A stretch of 64,000 bases of DNA from Anaerolineaceae bacterium (lineage in GTDB: Bacteria > Chloroflexota > Anaerolineae > Anaerolineales > Anaerolineaceae): assembly GCA_012839565.1 (NCBI GenBank), contig DUMZ01000017.1, positions 55,977 to 119,976 on the forward strand, given 5' to 3'. The notes under the pieces are model-generated. The model was not told the origin of the DNA. It did not search any database and saw only the letters and a program-made list of their open reading frames with translations. The translations under genes were made by a program, and so were the position numbers. Numbering within the stretch: position 1 is the first letter of the stretch; each line of letters starts with the position of its first letter. This document shows positions 36,657 to 44,465 of the stretch, piece by piece.

Positions 36657-37193
36657 TTATGGTATTTCGTAACGCGCGCGCTCAACGAGTTCGGGGTCAT
36701 GCAGGGTGACCACGAGGCCGGACTTCCAGTAGGCCTGCTGACTGTTGAGATAAATCGTTAGCGCGCTGTCGGTGCCTGATTTTGAGTAAATTTTTATCGC
36801 GCCACCGGGGTTGAGAATGATATCGCTTTTGATACGAATGCTTTTTTGCTCTGAACCACGCAGTGACCAGTCAAGCAGTGAAAACTTGCTGCTGCCGGTG
36901 TTTTTGATGAGAATGTATTCCAGGTTTAAATCGCCCATGCCGGAAACCAACTCAATGCTCACTTCGCTCTCGCCAGACAGGCTGGTTTGGCTCGGACTGG
37001 ATGTGCTGATAGCTTGGGGTGTGTTGTTCTCGCTGGGCTTGTCAGGCAGGGCTGCCGTCGCTTGGGGGCATGGTATCTGGGCGAGTTTGTTCTTTTGATG
37101 GGTGTCCCAAATAAACAAAACCGCCAAAACTGTAATTGCTGAAATAGCGATATTTAGCAGAATGAAGGGTAAATATTTCTTTATAAATGCCAT
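36657..37193 (-). CDS. Membrane-anchored lamin-tail-domain protein
   Basis: 178 residues: an N-terminal transmembrane helix (YLPFILLNIAISAITVLAVLF), a Ser/Pro/Thr-rich spacer (about 45-75) and a C-terminal beta domain of the lamin-tail type (LEYILIKNTGSSKFSLLDWSLRG, then LNPGGAIKIYSKSG). Lamin-tail domains in bacteria occur on secreted and membrane proteins; function is poorly defined, perhaps binding DNA or polysaccharide outside. It ends 10 bp before dnaX, so it may lead that operon. Confidence 0.72.
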   Translation of the reverse strand: MAFIKKYLPFILLNIAISAITVLAVLFIWDTHQKNKLAQIPCPQATAALPDKPSENNTPQAISTSSPSQTSLSGESEVSIELVSGMGDLNLEYILIKNTGSSKFSLLDWSLRGSEQKSIRIKSDIILNPGGAIKIYSKSGTDSALTIYLNSQQAYWKSGLVVTLHDPELVERARYEIP

Positions 37194-37286
37194 GTCGTTT
37201 CTCTTGCTAATGATAGCACAAAAGCATGGCGAATTCGATGATGTGAAGCAGGAATTTTGATTTTGTTTCTGATCCGTATTTCATGT

Positions 37287-37310
37287 GCCCGCGGCGGGAC
37301 GCGGGGGGAG
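37287..37310 (+). repeat. GC-rich palindromic repeat (family B), copy 1
   Basis: Starts GCCCGCGGCGGGACGC and ends in a G run plus GAG; slightly degenerate second arm. Confidence 0.6.
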
Positions 37311-37321
37311 AATTTTTTAAT

Positions 37322-37349
37322 GTTCCGCTATGGTCTCCTGACCATGGCA
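37322..37349 (+). repeat. GTTC-hairpin REP-like repeat, copy 1
   Basis: GTTC, outer arm CGCT, then ATGGTC-TCCT-GACCAT, outer arm GGCA. Six-bp core stem, outer arm only partly paired. Adjacent to copy 2 in the opposite orientation. Confidence 0.8.
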
Positions 37350-37350
37350 A

Positions 37351-37378
37351 AAACGTGGTCGGGAGACCACGTTTGAAC
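37351..37378 (-). repeat. GTTC-hairpin REP-like repeat, copy 2
   Basis: Read on the minus strand: GTTC, AAAC, GTGGTC-TCCC-GACCAC, GTTT. A perfect 10-bp stem with a 4-nt loop. Confidence 0.85.
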
Positions 37379-37496
37379 GGTTTTAGGGTTGCGCATGGTG
37401 AGTCTCTTTGTAGCTTAGCTTTCGTGTCATTCAGGACGCCACGCGCCAGTTGGAAACTATTCTACTGGTGTAGGGTGTCCTCGCTCTGCACTTGTT

Positions 37497-37521
37497 GCCC
37501 GCGGCGAGACGCCGGGGCGAG
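37497..37521 (+). repeat. GC-rich palindromic repeat (family B), copy 2
   Basis: GCCCGCGGCGAGACGCC followed by GGGGCGAG; near-identical to the copy at 52534. Confidence 0.7.
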
Positions 37522-37532
37522 CAAAATAAAAA

Positions 37533-37560
37533 AAACGTGGTCGGGAGACCACGTTTGAAC
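37533..37560 (-). repeat. GTTC-hairpin REP-like repeat, copy 3
   Basis: Identical to copy 2 over all 28 bases; lies between two inverted GC-rich repeats. Confidence 0.85.
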
Positions 37561-37582
37561 GAAACATGAACGAAACAACACT

Positions 37583-37612
37583 ACTCCTGCCGACGTCCCG
37601 CCGTGCAGATTT
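37583..37612 (-). repeat. GC-rich palindromic repeat (family B), copy 3
   Basis: Inverted copy with core GACGTCCCGCCG, matching the copy at 52571 and facing copy 2. Confidence 0.6.
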
Positions 37613-37644
37613 GCTTTTGCTTGATTAATAAAAAAGAACTCAAC

Positions 37645-38454
37645 TTAGCAATAACGCTGAAAGTCGTCCCAGGCCCAGTCCCAGGTGATTTGGCCGCTGT
37701 CAAGCCGGTCGCGGTAGCGTTCAATGAACGCCACAATGATGTTTTTGCCGGTCATCAGTTCCAGGCGATAAAGCTTGCCGATCACGCCGGTGTACTCGAG
37801 ATAAGCGGTTTCTTCAAAGCGTTTCAGCGTGTGCTCAAGATCATAATCCACATAGCGATGCTCGGCATGCCAGCGCCCATTTTTGCGCGTAGCCAGGGAA
37901 TAGACGGCTTTGGGCGCGCCGGAAAGACCGATGCCCACCGAACCAGACGTTATCACCGGGCGCTGACCCCAGTAATCGATGCGGTGGCGGTGGTTATGCC
38001 CGCGGATAATGATGCCAGCCTTAATCCCTGGGAAAAAACGCTCGAACATGGCGTTGGTGGCGTTCTCATCGATAAAATCGTGGTCATCGCGGGTGGTGCT
38101 GTGAACCACGTAGAAATCATCGCCATGATAATCGTAGGGCAGGGCGCGCATGGCATCAAAATCCGCCTGGCTAAAGGACTGATACGCGAAACGCACGGAC
38201 GAGAACCACGGCGTGTTCCAGCGGACGTGTTGGCGTAGCGTGCCCGCCTGGCAAACGTAGCGCTCGTGGTTACCGCGCAAAGTAACCAGGCCCGAATTCA
38301 GCGCGAGATGCAGGCAGGCTTGCGAGTCGGGCCCACCGTTAATGTAATCGCCAGCCAGGATGATTTGGTCGGGGCTTTGCGCGCGCGCGTCGGCAAGGGC
38401 GGCTTCAAAAGCGGCCAGGTTGCCATGCACGTCAGAAAGGACAGCAACCCGCAT
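37645..38454 (-). CDS. Calcineurin-like metallophosphoesterase (YfcE/MJ0936-type)
   Basis: 269 residues. The five metal-site motifs of small phosphodiesterases are readable: VLSDVHGN, LAGDYINGG, LRGNHE, VVHS and IIRGHNHRH. Beyond the catalytic domain there are about 60 extra residues. These proteins hydrolyse phosphodiesters such as cyclic nucleotides; the natural substrate is unknown. Its ATG overlaps the TAA of the phosphoribosyltransferase by one base (TAATG), so they are translated together. Confidence 0.85.
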   Translation of the reverse strand: MRVAVLSDVHGNLAAFEAALADARAQSPDQIILAGDYINGGPDSQACLHLALNSGLVTLRGNHERYVCQAGTLRQHVRWNTPWFSSVRFAYQSFSQADFDAMRALPYDYHGDDFYVVHSTTRDDHDFIDENATNAMFERFFPGIKAGIIIRGHNHRHRIDYWGQRPVITSGSVGIGLSGAPKAVYSLATRKNGRWHAEHRYVDYDLEHTLKRFEETAYLEYTGVIGKLYRLELMTGKNIIVAFIERYRDRLDSGQITWDWAWDDFQRYC

Positions 38455-39005
38455 TAATCAGTAAAAAGGGGCAAATGACCCAGGGCGAGAACATCGCGCC
38501 ACTGGCTGGGGTCGCCTTCGGTCAGAATGGCGACTTCTTTGACCACATCGCCACCAGCTTTTTCGGTGATCAGTTTCATCCCTTGCAGGGTAGAACCGGT
38601 GCTGATGACGTCATCCAGGATGATAACGCGCTTGTTTTGGATAAGGGGGATGTCTTTTTGGTCGAGAATCAGCGTTTGGGGTTTGCCGGTGGTGATGGAT
38701 AAGGTCTCGGCGCGGATGGCATCGCCCATGTAGGGTTTCCAGTTCTTGCGCAAAACGACATATGGCACACCCGTGGCGCGCGAAAGCATGTGGGCGATGG
38801 GAATGCTTTTTGTCTCGGCGGTGAGAATGGTGTCGTACGCCAAACCCTGCAGGCGTTTGGCAAGTTCGTTGGCGCAGGCTTCAACCAACTCCACGTCGCC
38901 AAGAATGTTGATAATGGCAATGCGCAAACCGGGTTTGACTTCAAAAAGGCGCAAGTCGCGCTTCACGCCGGCGATTTCGATGGGATAAATATCTTGTTGG
39001 CTCAT
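38454..39005 (-). CDS. Purine phosphoribosyltransferase-like protein (Apt family)
   Basis: 183 residues with an AAGGAG ribosome site. The PRPP-binding motif VIILDDVISTGSTL and the AETKSIPIAHMLSRATG segment fit the type I phosphoribosyltransferase fold, closest to adenine phosphoribosyltransferase. The YVVLRKNWKPYMG hood region is typical of Apt-like proteins with uncertain base preference. It would salvage a purine base to its nucleotide using PRPP. Confidence 0.8.
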   Translation of the reverse strand: MSQQDIYPIEIAGVKRDLRLFEVKPGLRIAIINILGDVELVEACANELAKRLQGLAYDTILTAETKSIPIAHMLSRATGVPYVVLRKNWKPYMGDAIRAETLSITTGKPQTLILDQKDIPLIQNKRVIILDDVISTGSTLQGMKLITEKAGGDVVKEVAILTEGDPSQWRDVLALGHLPLFTD

Positions 39006-39046
39006 GATGTCTCCTTGTTTTGATAACGTTCTTATTATAAGACAAG

Positions 39047-39098
39047 AAAACAGGCTGAAGGCTTAATGAGATTAAAAGTCCTTTACAAAGCCTGTTTT
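39047..39098 (-). terminator. Terminator after the small membrane protein gene
   Basis: AAAACAGGCT (39047-39056) pairs with AGCCTGTTTT (39089-39098), with an inner AAGG/CCTT pairing. On the minus strand a TTTTCTTGTCTT tract follows. It overlaps the last two bases of the membrane protein gene. Confidence 0.6.
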
Positions 39099-39582
39099 AG
39101 GCTTCATCTTGACGGGGGATTGCTTTCAGGTGCATTAGATGGATACCGATATGCCCGACGCCCAGGATTAAGACGGAGACTGCCAGCACAATGTTTTTTC
39201 CATAGACCGCCAAAAGCAAAAAGGCGGCGATGGGGAGTGTGGCGCCCGGGATGGGAATACCCAGCAGGCTGCCATAAAAATCCCGCATGGTTTTTTCGCT
39301 CCTGAAATAGCGAATCCAGTAAATTTCGTAAAGCAGCATCAACGCGAAGGATGCTACCAGCCACCATGACCAGTTCGACCAGGCTTTGATGTTGAAGTCC
39401 GAGAAAATCAGCGCTGAACAGCAAACCAAAACCTGCCCGACACGTTCAAGGATGACAAGTACTTTGTTTTCCTTGCTGGCATATTGTTCATAATCTTTGG
39501 GCTGGTTTTTTGTCCAAAACAGGTTTGGAATGGTCAGCATCACCAGATAAATCAGTCCGACATACGAAAATCCAAAATTCAT
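39097..39582 (-). CDS. Small polytopic membrane protein of unknown function
   Basis: 161 residues with an AAAGGAG ribosome site. About five hydrophobic segments; a cytoplasmic-looking loop FWTKNQPKDYEQYASKENK follows the first, and a WIRYFRSEKTMRDFYGS loop the fourth. Similar-looking proteins are annotated as hypothetical in many bacteria; I do not recognise a function. Confidence 0.7.
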   Translation of the reverse strand: MNFGFSYVGLIYLVMLTIPNLFWTKNQPKDYEQYASKENKVLVILERVGQVLVCCSALIFSDFNIKAWSNWSWWLVASFALMLLYEIYWIRYFRSEKTMRDFYGSLLGIPIPGATLPIAAFLLLAVYGKNIVLAVSVLILGVGHIGIHLMHLKAIPRQDEA

Positions 39583-39650
39583 CCTGTGCTCCTTTGAAGT
39601 ATTGAGAAATAACTCTTATGCCTGGCAATTCTCAATTTGATGAATGAGTT

Positions 39651-39678
39651 GCTCGTGGGCGGGAGACCACGAGCGAAC
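39651..39678 (-). repeat. GTTC-hairpin REP-like repeat, copy 4
   Basis: On the minus strand: GTTC, outer arm GCTC paired with GAGC, core GTGGTC/GCCCAC with one mismatch, loop TCCC. Confidence 0.85.
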
Positions 39679-39695
39679 GCGTGGTGTTTTAGATG

Positions 39696-39723
39696 GTTCA
39701 GGCATGGTCTCCTGACCATGTCT
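39696..39723 (+). repeat. GTTC-hairpin REP-like repeat, copy 5
   Basis: GTTC, AGGC, ATGGTC-TCCT-GACCAT, GTCT: a 10-bp stem with one G-T pair. Faces copy 4 across 17 bp. Confidence 0.85.
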
Positions 39724-39762
39724 GATAGCAAGGTTTAAGTTTTTATAAGGCATATGATCACA

Positions 39763-42540
39763 CTAAGCCTTGCTTAAATCCTGGTACATTTTCATCAGTT
39801 CGGCGACGCATTCGGATTCGGTCATGGTGCGCCAGTTGAAGCCATAGGCTTCCATCACCGCGCGGTCGTTGTCCTGGTGGGCTTTGCGCAGTTCGGGCGG
39901 CATGGTGAGTTCGTCATAAAGGTCGGCTAAGGTCCAGTTTGGATATAAATTCCTTGACTCAATTATTTGTTCCCCAGTTATTTTAAGTTTTGCTTTTATA
40001 CTATCGTTCAAGTTAGGCCATGGGAAATTGTTGTAAACTATGGAAGCGGAATATCTGTATCGCATTTCTAATCTACCAGCAACTGTGCGCATCCATCCCA
40101 TATGCACATTTGAGATTAAAACTGCAAAATCTGTTAAATCAGCATCAGGCATTATGATTGCAGCATCACTAGAAATAATGTCACTTCTCATAAAACCGAT
40201 GGGAATATAGCGTCTTCTTTCTGATGAGACCCTTGGTATCAAAAGGTAATCACTAAAAGGCTGTCTAACTTCACCAAAGCGGTAAGGATAAGTGGCTAAT
40301 TCCCGTGTACTTGCTCTGTTGCTGGCTTCTCGTATTGCTTTAACGTTGGCTATTCTTTGCCGAATAGGGGGTATTTTAGAAGCTAGTAATAAATCTTTTG
40401 GTTCTATCCACAAACACCATCGCTCGATGTTGTTAATAAACTCTCTTGCCCCAACAAATCTTTTTATAAATTGCTCTGATTCCGGGTAACTGGCAACTAA
40501 ACTTTTTTTCTCGTCAGGTGAAAGTATTAAGTTGCCCCCATCGTTTGGCATACTTCCAAAAACCATTGGTTTGACTTCTTGAAGTGGCGTTCTTCGGCTT
40601 TTAACAAACACATTCGGGGCGTCAACCAGGTAGCCATTAATGTTACGGACTTTTTTACTTTGGGTGTCAGAAAGGTACAGCACTTTTTCTTTGCGTTCAA
40701 CGAACGAGAAAGCGATGATGACACAATAAACATGTGCCATATCCGTTGCTTCACTGTTCCAAACAAAAGTTGTATAGGCGAAGTTTATCTTGATGCCTTG
40801 TTTCTCAAGCAGTGGGCTCCACAGGATAGCTACCTGCTCACCTTGGGTAATCGAATTTGTGCTTACGAAAGCACATTCAATGCTGGTGTCTTTGATGTAT
40901 TCCGTCGCTTTTTGGTACCAGGCTGTTACGAAATCCAGATTTCCAAGACCCGGAAAGTCGCCAAAGACGAATTCCATGTCTTCTTTTTGCTCTTTTTCCA
41001 TCAGTCTGGCTCCGATAAAAGGTGGGTTGCCCATGATGTAGCTGAGTTCTGTGTTGGGCACAACGTCGTTCCAGTCCATGCGCAGGGCGTTATCTTCAAC
41101 AATGTTGGCGTTGCTGGTGAGTGGCAAAAAGTCAAGGTCGGTGTGAATAAGCTCTACGGTTTCGCTCATCATTTGAGATTCGGCAATCCAAAGCGCGGTG
41201 CGTGCCACGGTGACGGCAAAGTCGTTGATTTCGATACCGTAAAACTGGCTGATGGATACCATAATGGGATTGATGGCGTCGCCATAAACAATTTGGGGTC
41301 CGCGCAGGGCGGCGATGACTTTGTTTTCAAGTCTGCGAAGCGATAAATAGGTTTCGGTTAAAAAATTGCCAGAGCCAGCGGCGGGGTCAAGAAACTTGAG
41401 AGAAGCTAATTTCTTCTGAAACTGTGTCAGTTTTTTATCGCGCTCTTTTATGGCGCCTATTGCCATAATCTCATCAAATTCTTCGTTTAGGGCGTCCATA
41501 AAAAGCGGGTCAATAACTTTGTGGATGTTTTCAATGGACGTATAGTGCATGCCACCCGCGCGTCGGCTTTCGGGGTTGAGTGTGCTTTCGAATGCCGCGC
41601 CGAAAATGGTTGGGCTGATTTTGCTCCAGTTGAAACTCGCGCTGGCTTTGTTGAGAATGATATCGATGATTTCCGAGTTCATGAAGGGGATAACGATATC
41701 GTCCTTTTCGAACAATCCGCCATTGACATAAGGAAAAGCGGCCAGATCATCTTCCAGGTAGAGTTCGGCTCTTTCTTCAGTTTTCAGGTCAAGAACCCTG
41801 AAAAGGTCAAGCAGGGCTTTTCTGAACATGGAGGGGTTTGATTCAAACGGTTTCAGATAGTCCTGGAACATATTGTGCTTGCCAAAGATGCCAGAATCTT
41901 CAGCGTAGAAACAGAAAACCAGGCGGACACACAAGATGTTGAGATTTCTTAAGGTTTGGGGGTCATCGGGATTGTGATATTGTTTGTGGAGGGCGTCGTA
42001 AAGCACGCCGACCATTTCGCCAGCCTGAAGGGAGACTTCGGTTTGCTTTTTGATGTTTTGGTCGTCTTCTTTGACCAGGAAGAATAATCGGTAGTAGTCG
42101 TTTTCAAGCTCGCTTAGCAAAACGATTTCGGGCTCGCCACCTGGTTTTTCCATGTCGTGGATATGGAATTCCTGGAAGTTGCAGGTGACTATCCAGCGTG
42201 GGCGTTTGGACCAGGGCAGTTTAGCGGCGGCTTGAAAGGCTTGCTGGTAGGGGCTTAGCAAAGTGCCATCGGATTGCCGAATGGCTTTGTTCAGGTCAAT
42301 GTGTTTGCCTTTTTGTTCGATGATGACGTGGGTGGAGGGAATGTGAACGTCAAGGTAGTTGCTTTGGTCGAGTTTGACGTGTTCTTCGAAACGGACGAAT
42401 TCTTCGGGTCTTTTGATGCCAAAGATGTCTCTAAGCAGGGTTAGCCAAAAGGTCTGGCTTTCGCCTTTTTCATAGCCTTTGTCTTTCCAGTATTCCGAGA
42501 ATTTTTTCGCCGCGCGCCGTTGTTCTGCTTTTGTTATCAT
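39763..42540 (-). CDS. Single-chain type IIL/IIG restriction-modification enzyme (MmeI-like)
   Basis: 925 residues. N-terminal nuclease of the PD-(D/E)XK type with Asp64 and Glu75-Gln-Lys77, spaced much as in MmeI (D-x9/10-ExK). A helical connector leads to an N6-adenine methylase with motif I FLDPAAGSGNFL (383-394) and motif IV NPPF (505-508). The C-terminal third is the target-recognition region. Such proteins cut DNA and protect their own site by methylating one strand, without a separate restriction gene. The segment coding residues about 660-867 (about 39940-40560) is clearly more AT-rich than the rest and neighbours, suggesting an exchanged recognition domain. Ribosome site AGGTGA. REP-like repeat pairs flank the gene on both sides. 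Confidence 0.88.
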   Translation of the reverse strand: MITKAEQRRAAKKFSEYWKDKGYEKGESQTFWLTLLRDIFGIKRPEEFVRFEEHVKLDQSNYLDVHIPSTHVIIEQKGKHIDLNKAIRQSDGTLLSPYQQAFQAAAKLPWSKRPRWIVTCNFQEFHIHDMEKPGGEPEIVLLSELENDYYRLFFLVKEDDQNIKKQTEVSLQAGEMVGVLYDALHKQYHNPDDPQTLRNLNILCVRLVFCFYAEDSGIFGKHNMFQDYLKPFESNPSMFRKALLDLFRVLDLKTEERAELYLEDDLAAFPYVNGGLFEKDDIVIPFMNSEIIDIILNKASASFNWSKISPTIFGAAFESTLNPESRRAGGMHYTSIENIHKVIDPLFMDALNEEFDEIMAIGAIKERDKKLTQFQKKLASLKFLDPAAGSGNFLTETYLSLRRLENKVIAALRGPQIVYGDAINPIMVSISQFYGIEINDFAVTVARTALWIAESQMMSETVELIHTDLDFLPLTSNANIVEDNALRMDWNDVVPNTELSYIMGNPPFIGARLMEKEQKEDMEFVFGDFPGLGNLDFVTAWYQKATEYIKDTSIECAFVSTNSITQGEQVAILWSPLLEKQGIKINFAYTTFVWNSEATDMAHVYCVIIAFSFVERKEKVLYLSDTQSKKVRNINGYLVDAPNVFVKSRRTPLQEVKPMVFGSMPNDGGNLILSPDEKKSLVASYPESEQFIKRFVGAREFINNIERWCLWIEPKDLLLASKIPPIRQRIANVKAIREASNRASTRELATYPYRFGEVRQPFSDYLLIPRVSSERRRYIPIGFMRSDIISSDAAIIMPDADLTDFAVLISNVHMGWMRTVAGRLEMRYRYSASIVYNNFPWPNLNDSIKAKLKITGEQIIESRNLYPNWTLADLYDELTMPPELRKAHQDNDRAVMEAYGFNWRTMTESECVAELMKMYQDLSKA

Positions 42541-42624
42541 AGCTCACCTTGTTAGTGATTATATCATTTACGGGGTTCGTTTAATGAGATGTCGATGACT
42601 TGATAATTGAAATGATTTTGCTAT

Positions 42625-42652
42625 GGACAGGGTCAGGAGACCCCGTCCGAAC
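42625..42652 (-). repeat. GTTC-hairpin REP-like repeat, copy 6
   Basis: On the minus strand: GTTC, outer arm GGAC paired with GTCC, core GGGGTC/GACCCT with one mismatch, loop TCCT. Confidence 0.85.
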
Positions 42653-42675
42653 CTGGAGAAAATTAAGCATTATAA

Positions 42676-42703
42676 GTTCGCATGTGGTCTCCTGACCACG
42701 TGC
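42676..42703 (+). repeat. GTTC-hairpin REP-like repeat, copy 7
   Basis: GTTC, GCAT, GTGGTC-TCCT-GACCAC, GTGC: 10-bp stem with one T-G pair. Faces copy 6 across 23 bp. Confidence 0.85.
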
Positions 42704-42736
42704 AATTGCTTTGAGTAATTTGAAATCTTAAACACG

Positions 42737-42763
42737 AGTGCCACGGACGCCGACCGTGGCACT
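42737..42763. repeat. Isolated 10-bp hairpin, possible third repeat family
   Basis: AGTGCCACGG and CCGTGGCACT pair perfectly around a 7-nt loop ACGCCGA. No second copy in the window, no T tract. Confidence 0.45.
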
Positions 42764-42894
42764 GAGTATTAAGGAGGAGAAGAAGAGAAGTCGCCCTTTC
42801 GTATTCTATATTACAATATAGCTACTCTTTATGCTTGACGATTAACCTACGATTACCCTACATTAGTAAATATACCTATTTTGGAGAGTTGATT

Positions 42895-43539
42895 ATGAGT
42901 ATTGATGATGAAATACTGGAAAAGTTTTTTGAGCAGATTATTAATAAATCCGAGTCGCCTAAAGCGGGTGATCCCGGTTTGACTTTAAGTCAATTGCTGA
43001 ATTCTTTTTTAGAAATAAGACCTGATCCGATTGCGGAAATTTTCTACAATTTTAGAACCCCCATTGGCATTTTTCGCGCAATCACTACGCAAGGAATGGT
43101 GCATTCTGTTGAGTTGATTGATTTGGACACAAAAGGCTTTCGTTCTTCTAAGCCGAAGATGCCCATCCAGGCGGAACTTGAGGCGCAATATAAGGCTTAT
43201 TTTGCCAAAAAGCTGCAACGCTTTGATTTGCCATTGGCGATAGAGTCGCTTAGCCCCTTCACGCAAAAAGTGCTGAATCTTTTGCGGGATTTGCCCTTTG
43301 GCGAAACCTGCAGCTATAAAGAGCTGGCTATTCAGGCGGGCAAGCCAGATGCCGCGCGCGTGGTGGGCGGGATAATGGCGCGCAATTCATGGCTAATTGC
43401 CATTCCATGCCACCGCGTTTTGACGGTTTCGGGTAAAATTGGGAATTATTCCGCGTTAGGTGGCGTGGATACGAAAGTGTGGTTGTTAAGGCACGAAGGC
43501 CACCGCATTAAAAACGATGAAATCGTTAAGCGTAAATAA
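42895..43539 (+). CDS. Methylated-DNA--[protein]-cysteine S-methyltransferase
   Basis: 214 residues from ATG 42895, which has GGAGAG upstream; the frame extends back to 42835 without a ribosome site. It removes O6-alkyl groups from guanine by suicide transfer to Cys172 in the IPCHRV motif; the helix-turn-helix segment GETCSYKELAIQAGKPDAARVVGGIMARN lies just before. The first 45 residues are not part of the standard family and have no match I recognise. Leads an MGMT-era-yhhN operon; the era ATG overlaps its TAA. Confidence 0.93.
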   Translation: MSIDDEILEKFFEQIINKSESPKAGDPGLTLSQLLNSFLEIRPDPIAEIFYNFRTPIGIFRAITTQGMVHSVELIDLDTKGFRSSKPKMPIQAELEAQYKAYFAKKLQRFDLPLAIESLSPFTQKVLNLLRDLPFGETCSYKELAIQAGKPDAARVVGGIMARNSWLIAIPCHRVLTVSGKIGNYSALGGVDTKVWLLRHEGHRIKNDEIVKRK

Positions 43540-44465
43540 TGATGAGTGAAACTGAAATGAATCAGCCTTTTAAGTCCGGCTTTGTGGTGGTACTTGGGCG
43601 ACCCAACGCGGGCAAAAGCACGCTGTTAAACACGCTGATGGGGCAAGCCATCGCGGGCGTGAGTGCCAAGCCTCAAACCACGCGTCGCCGGCAGTTGGGC
43701 ATTCTCACCAGCGACAGCGCCCAAATCATCCTTGTGGACACCCCCGGTTTGCACGAGTCAAATGACAAACTCAGCCTGGCGATTAACAGTGAGGCGATCG
43801 TTGCCATAAAAGACGCCGATATCATCCTGTATATGGCGGATGCCAACAGCGCGCCATCGGCGATGGACGATAAACTGGCGGCATTAATCGCGAGCATGAA
43901 CCCAGAGGCGCAGGTCATTTTGGTGATGAACAAGGTGGACAGTGCCCCAGCGCAGAATTTGGCATCAAACAAGGCCGGCTACCAAGCCTTGTTTGCCGAA
44001 ACACCGCAAACGCTGCAAATTTCCGCTTTGCGTGCCCAGGGCGTGCATGAACTTTTGGAGGCGATACAGGCTGCCTTGCCCGAGGGTCCGCAGTACTACG
44101 ATGCCGAACAGATTACTGAAGATTTCGAACGGGATATCGCGGCGGAGATGATTCGCGCCGCGGCGATGGACAATTTGGCACAGGAACTGCCTTACAGTAT
44201 CGCTGTTTTGGTCAATGAATACAGTGAACGCGACGCGGACAGGGTGTATATCAACGCGACGATATTCGTGGAGCGTGAGGCGCAAAAGGGGATTGTGATT
44301 GGCAAAGGTGGGCAGAAAATCAAGCAAATCGGTACGGTCGCAAGGCGGGATATCGAGGCGATGAACGGTCAGAGTGTGTTTTTGGATTTGAACGTGAAAG
44401 TAAAGAAAGACTGGAAAGATGATGAGCGCTTTCTGAGACAGTTGGGGTTAAACGATAAAAAATGA
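43539..44465 (+). CDS. era: Ribosome-assembly GTPase Era
   Basis: 308 residues. Binds the 3' end of 16S rRNA and couples 30S assembly to growth. GTPase motifs GRPNAGKST, DTPGLHES, MNKVD and SAL are followed by the KH domain with VIGKGGQKIKQIGTVARRDIE. A second ATG one codon on (43542) is equally possible. It overlaps MGMT by one base and yhhN by four. Confidence 0.96.
   Translation: MMSETEMNQPFKSGFVVVLGRPNAGKSTLLNTLMGQAIAGVSAKPQTTRRRQLGILTSDSAQIILVDTPGLHESNDKLSLAINSEAIVAIKDADIILYMADANSAPSAMDDKLAALIASMNPEAQVILVMNKVDSAPAQNLASNKAGYQALFAETPQTLQISALRAQGVHELLEAIQAALPEGPQYYDAEQITEDFERDIAAEMIRAAAMDNLAQELPYSIAVLVNEYSERDADRVYINATIFVEREAQKGIVIGKGGQKIKQIGTVARRDIEAMNGQSVFLDLNVKVKKDWKDDERFLRQLGLNDKK

Larger units (their letters stand above)
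37194..37644. other. Intergenic repeat cluster, no gene
   Basis: This 451-bp gap holds three GTTC-hairpin repeats (37322-37349, 37351-37378, 37533-37560) and three GC-rich CGGCGGGACGCCG-type repeats (37287-37310, 37497-37521, 37583-37612). The second and third GC-rich units face each other with a GTTC hairpin between them. I saw no coding frame with sensible composition. Confidence 0.8.
42541..42894. other. Intergenic region with repeats and palindromes, no gene
   Basis: 354 bp holding a facing pair of GTTC-hairpins (42625-42652, 42676-42703), a 10-bp hairpin (AGTGCCACGG 42737-42746 with CCGTGGCACT 42754-42763), a palindrome CTATATT-AC-AATATAG (42806-42821) that could be an operator, and a weak promoter TTGACG (from 42835) toward the MGMT gene. 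Confidence 0.7.

Noticed and set aside
34973..36700. 18-codon N-terminal extension of dnaX
   Set aside because: It lacks a ribosome site and overlaps the lamin-tail gene; SQALYRTWRP is the usual DnaX beginning.
37194..37644. CRISPR-like array suggested by repeated units
   Set aside because: The units are palindromes in both orientations with irregular spacing and no unique spacers, and there are no cas genes.
40579..41346. 255-codon plus-strand frame opposite the restriction-modification gene
   Set aside because: Shadow of the methylase domain; the minus strand has all expected motifs.
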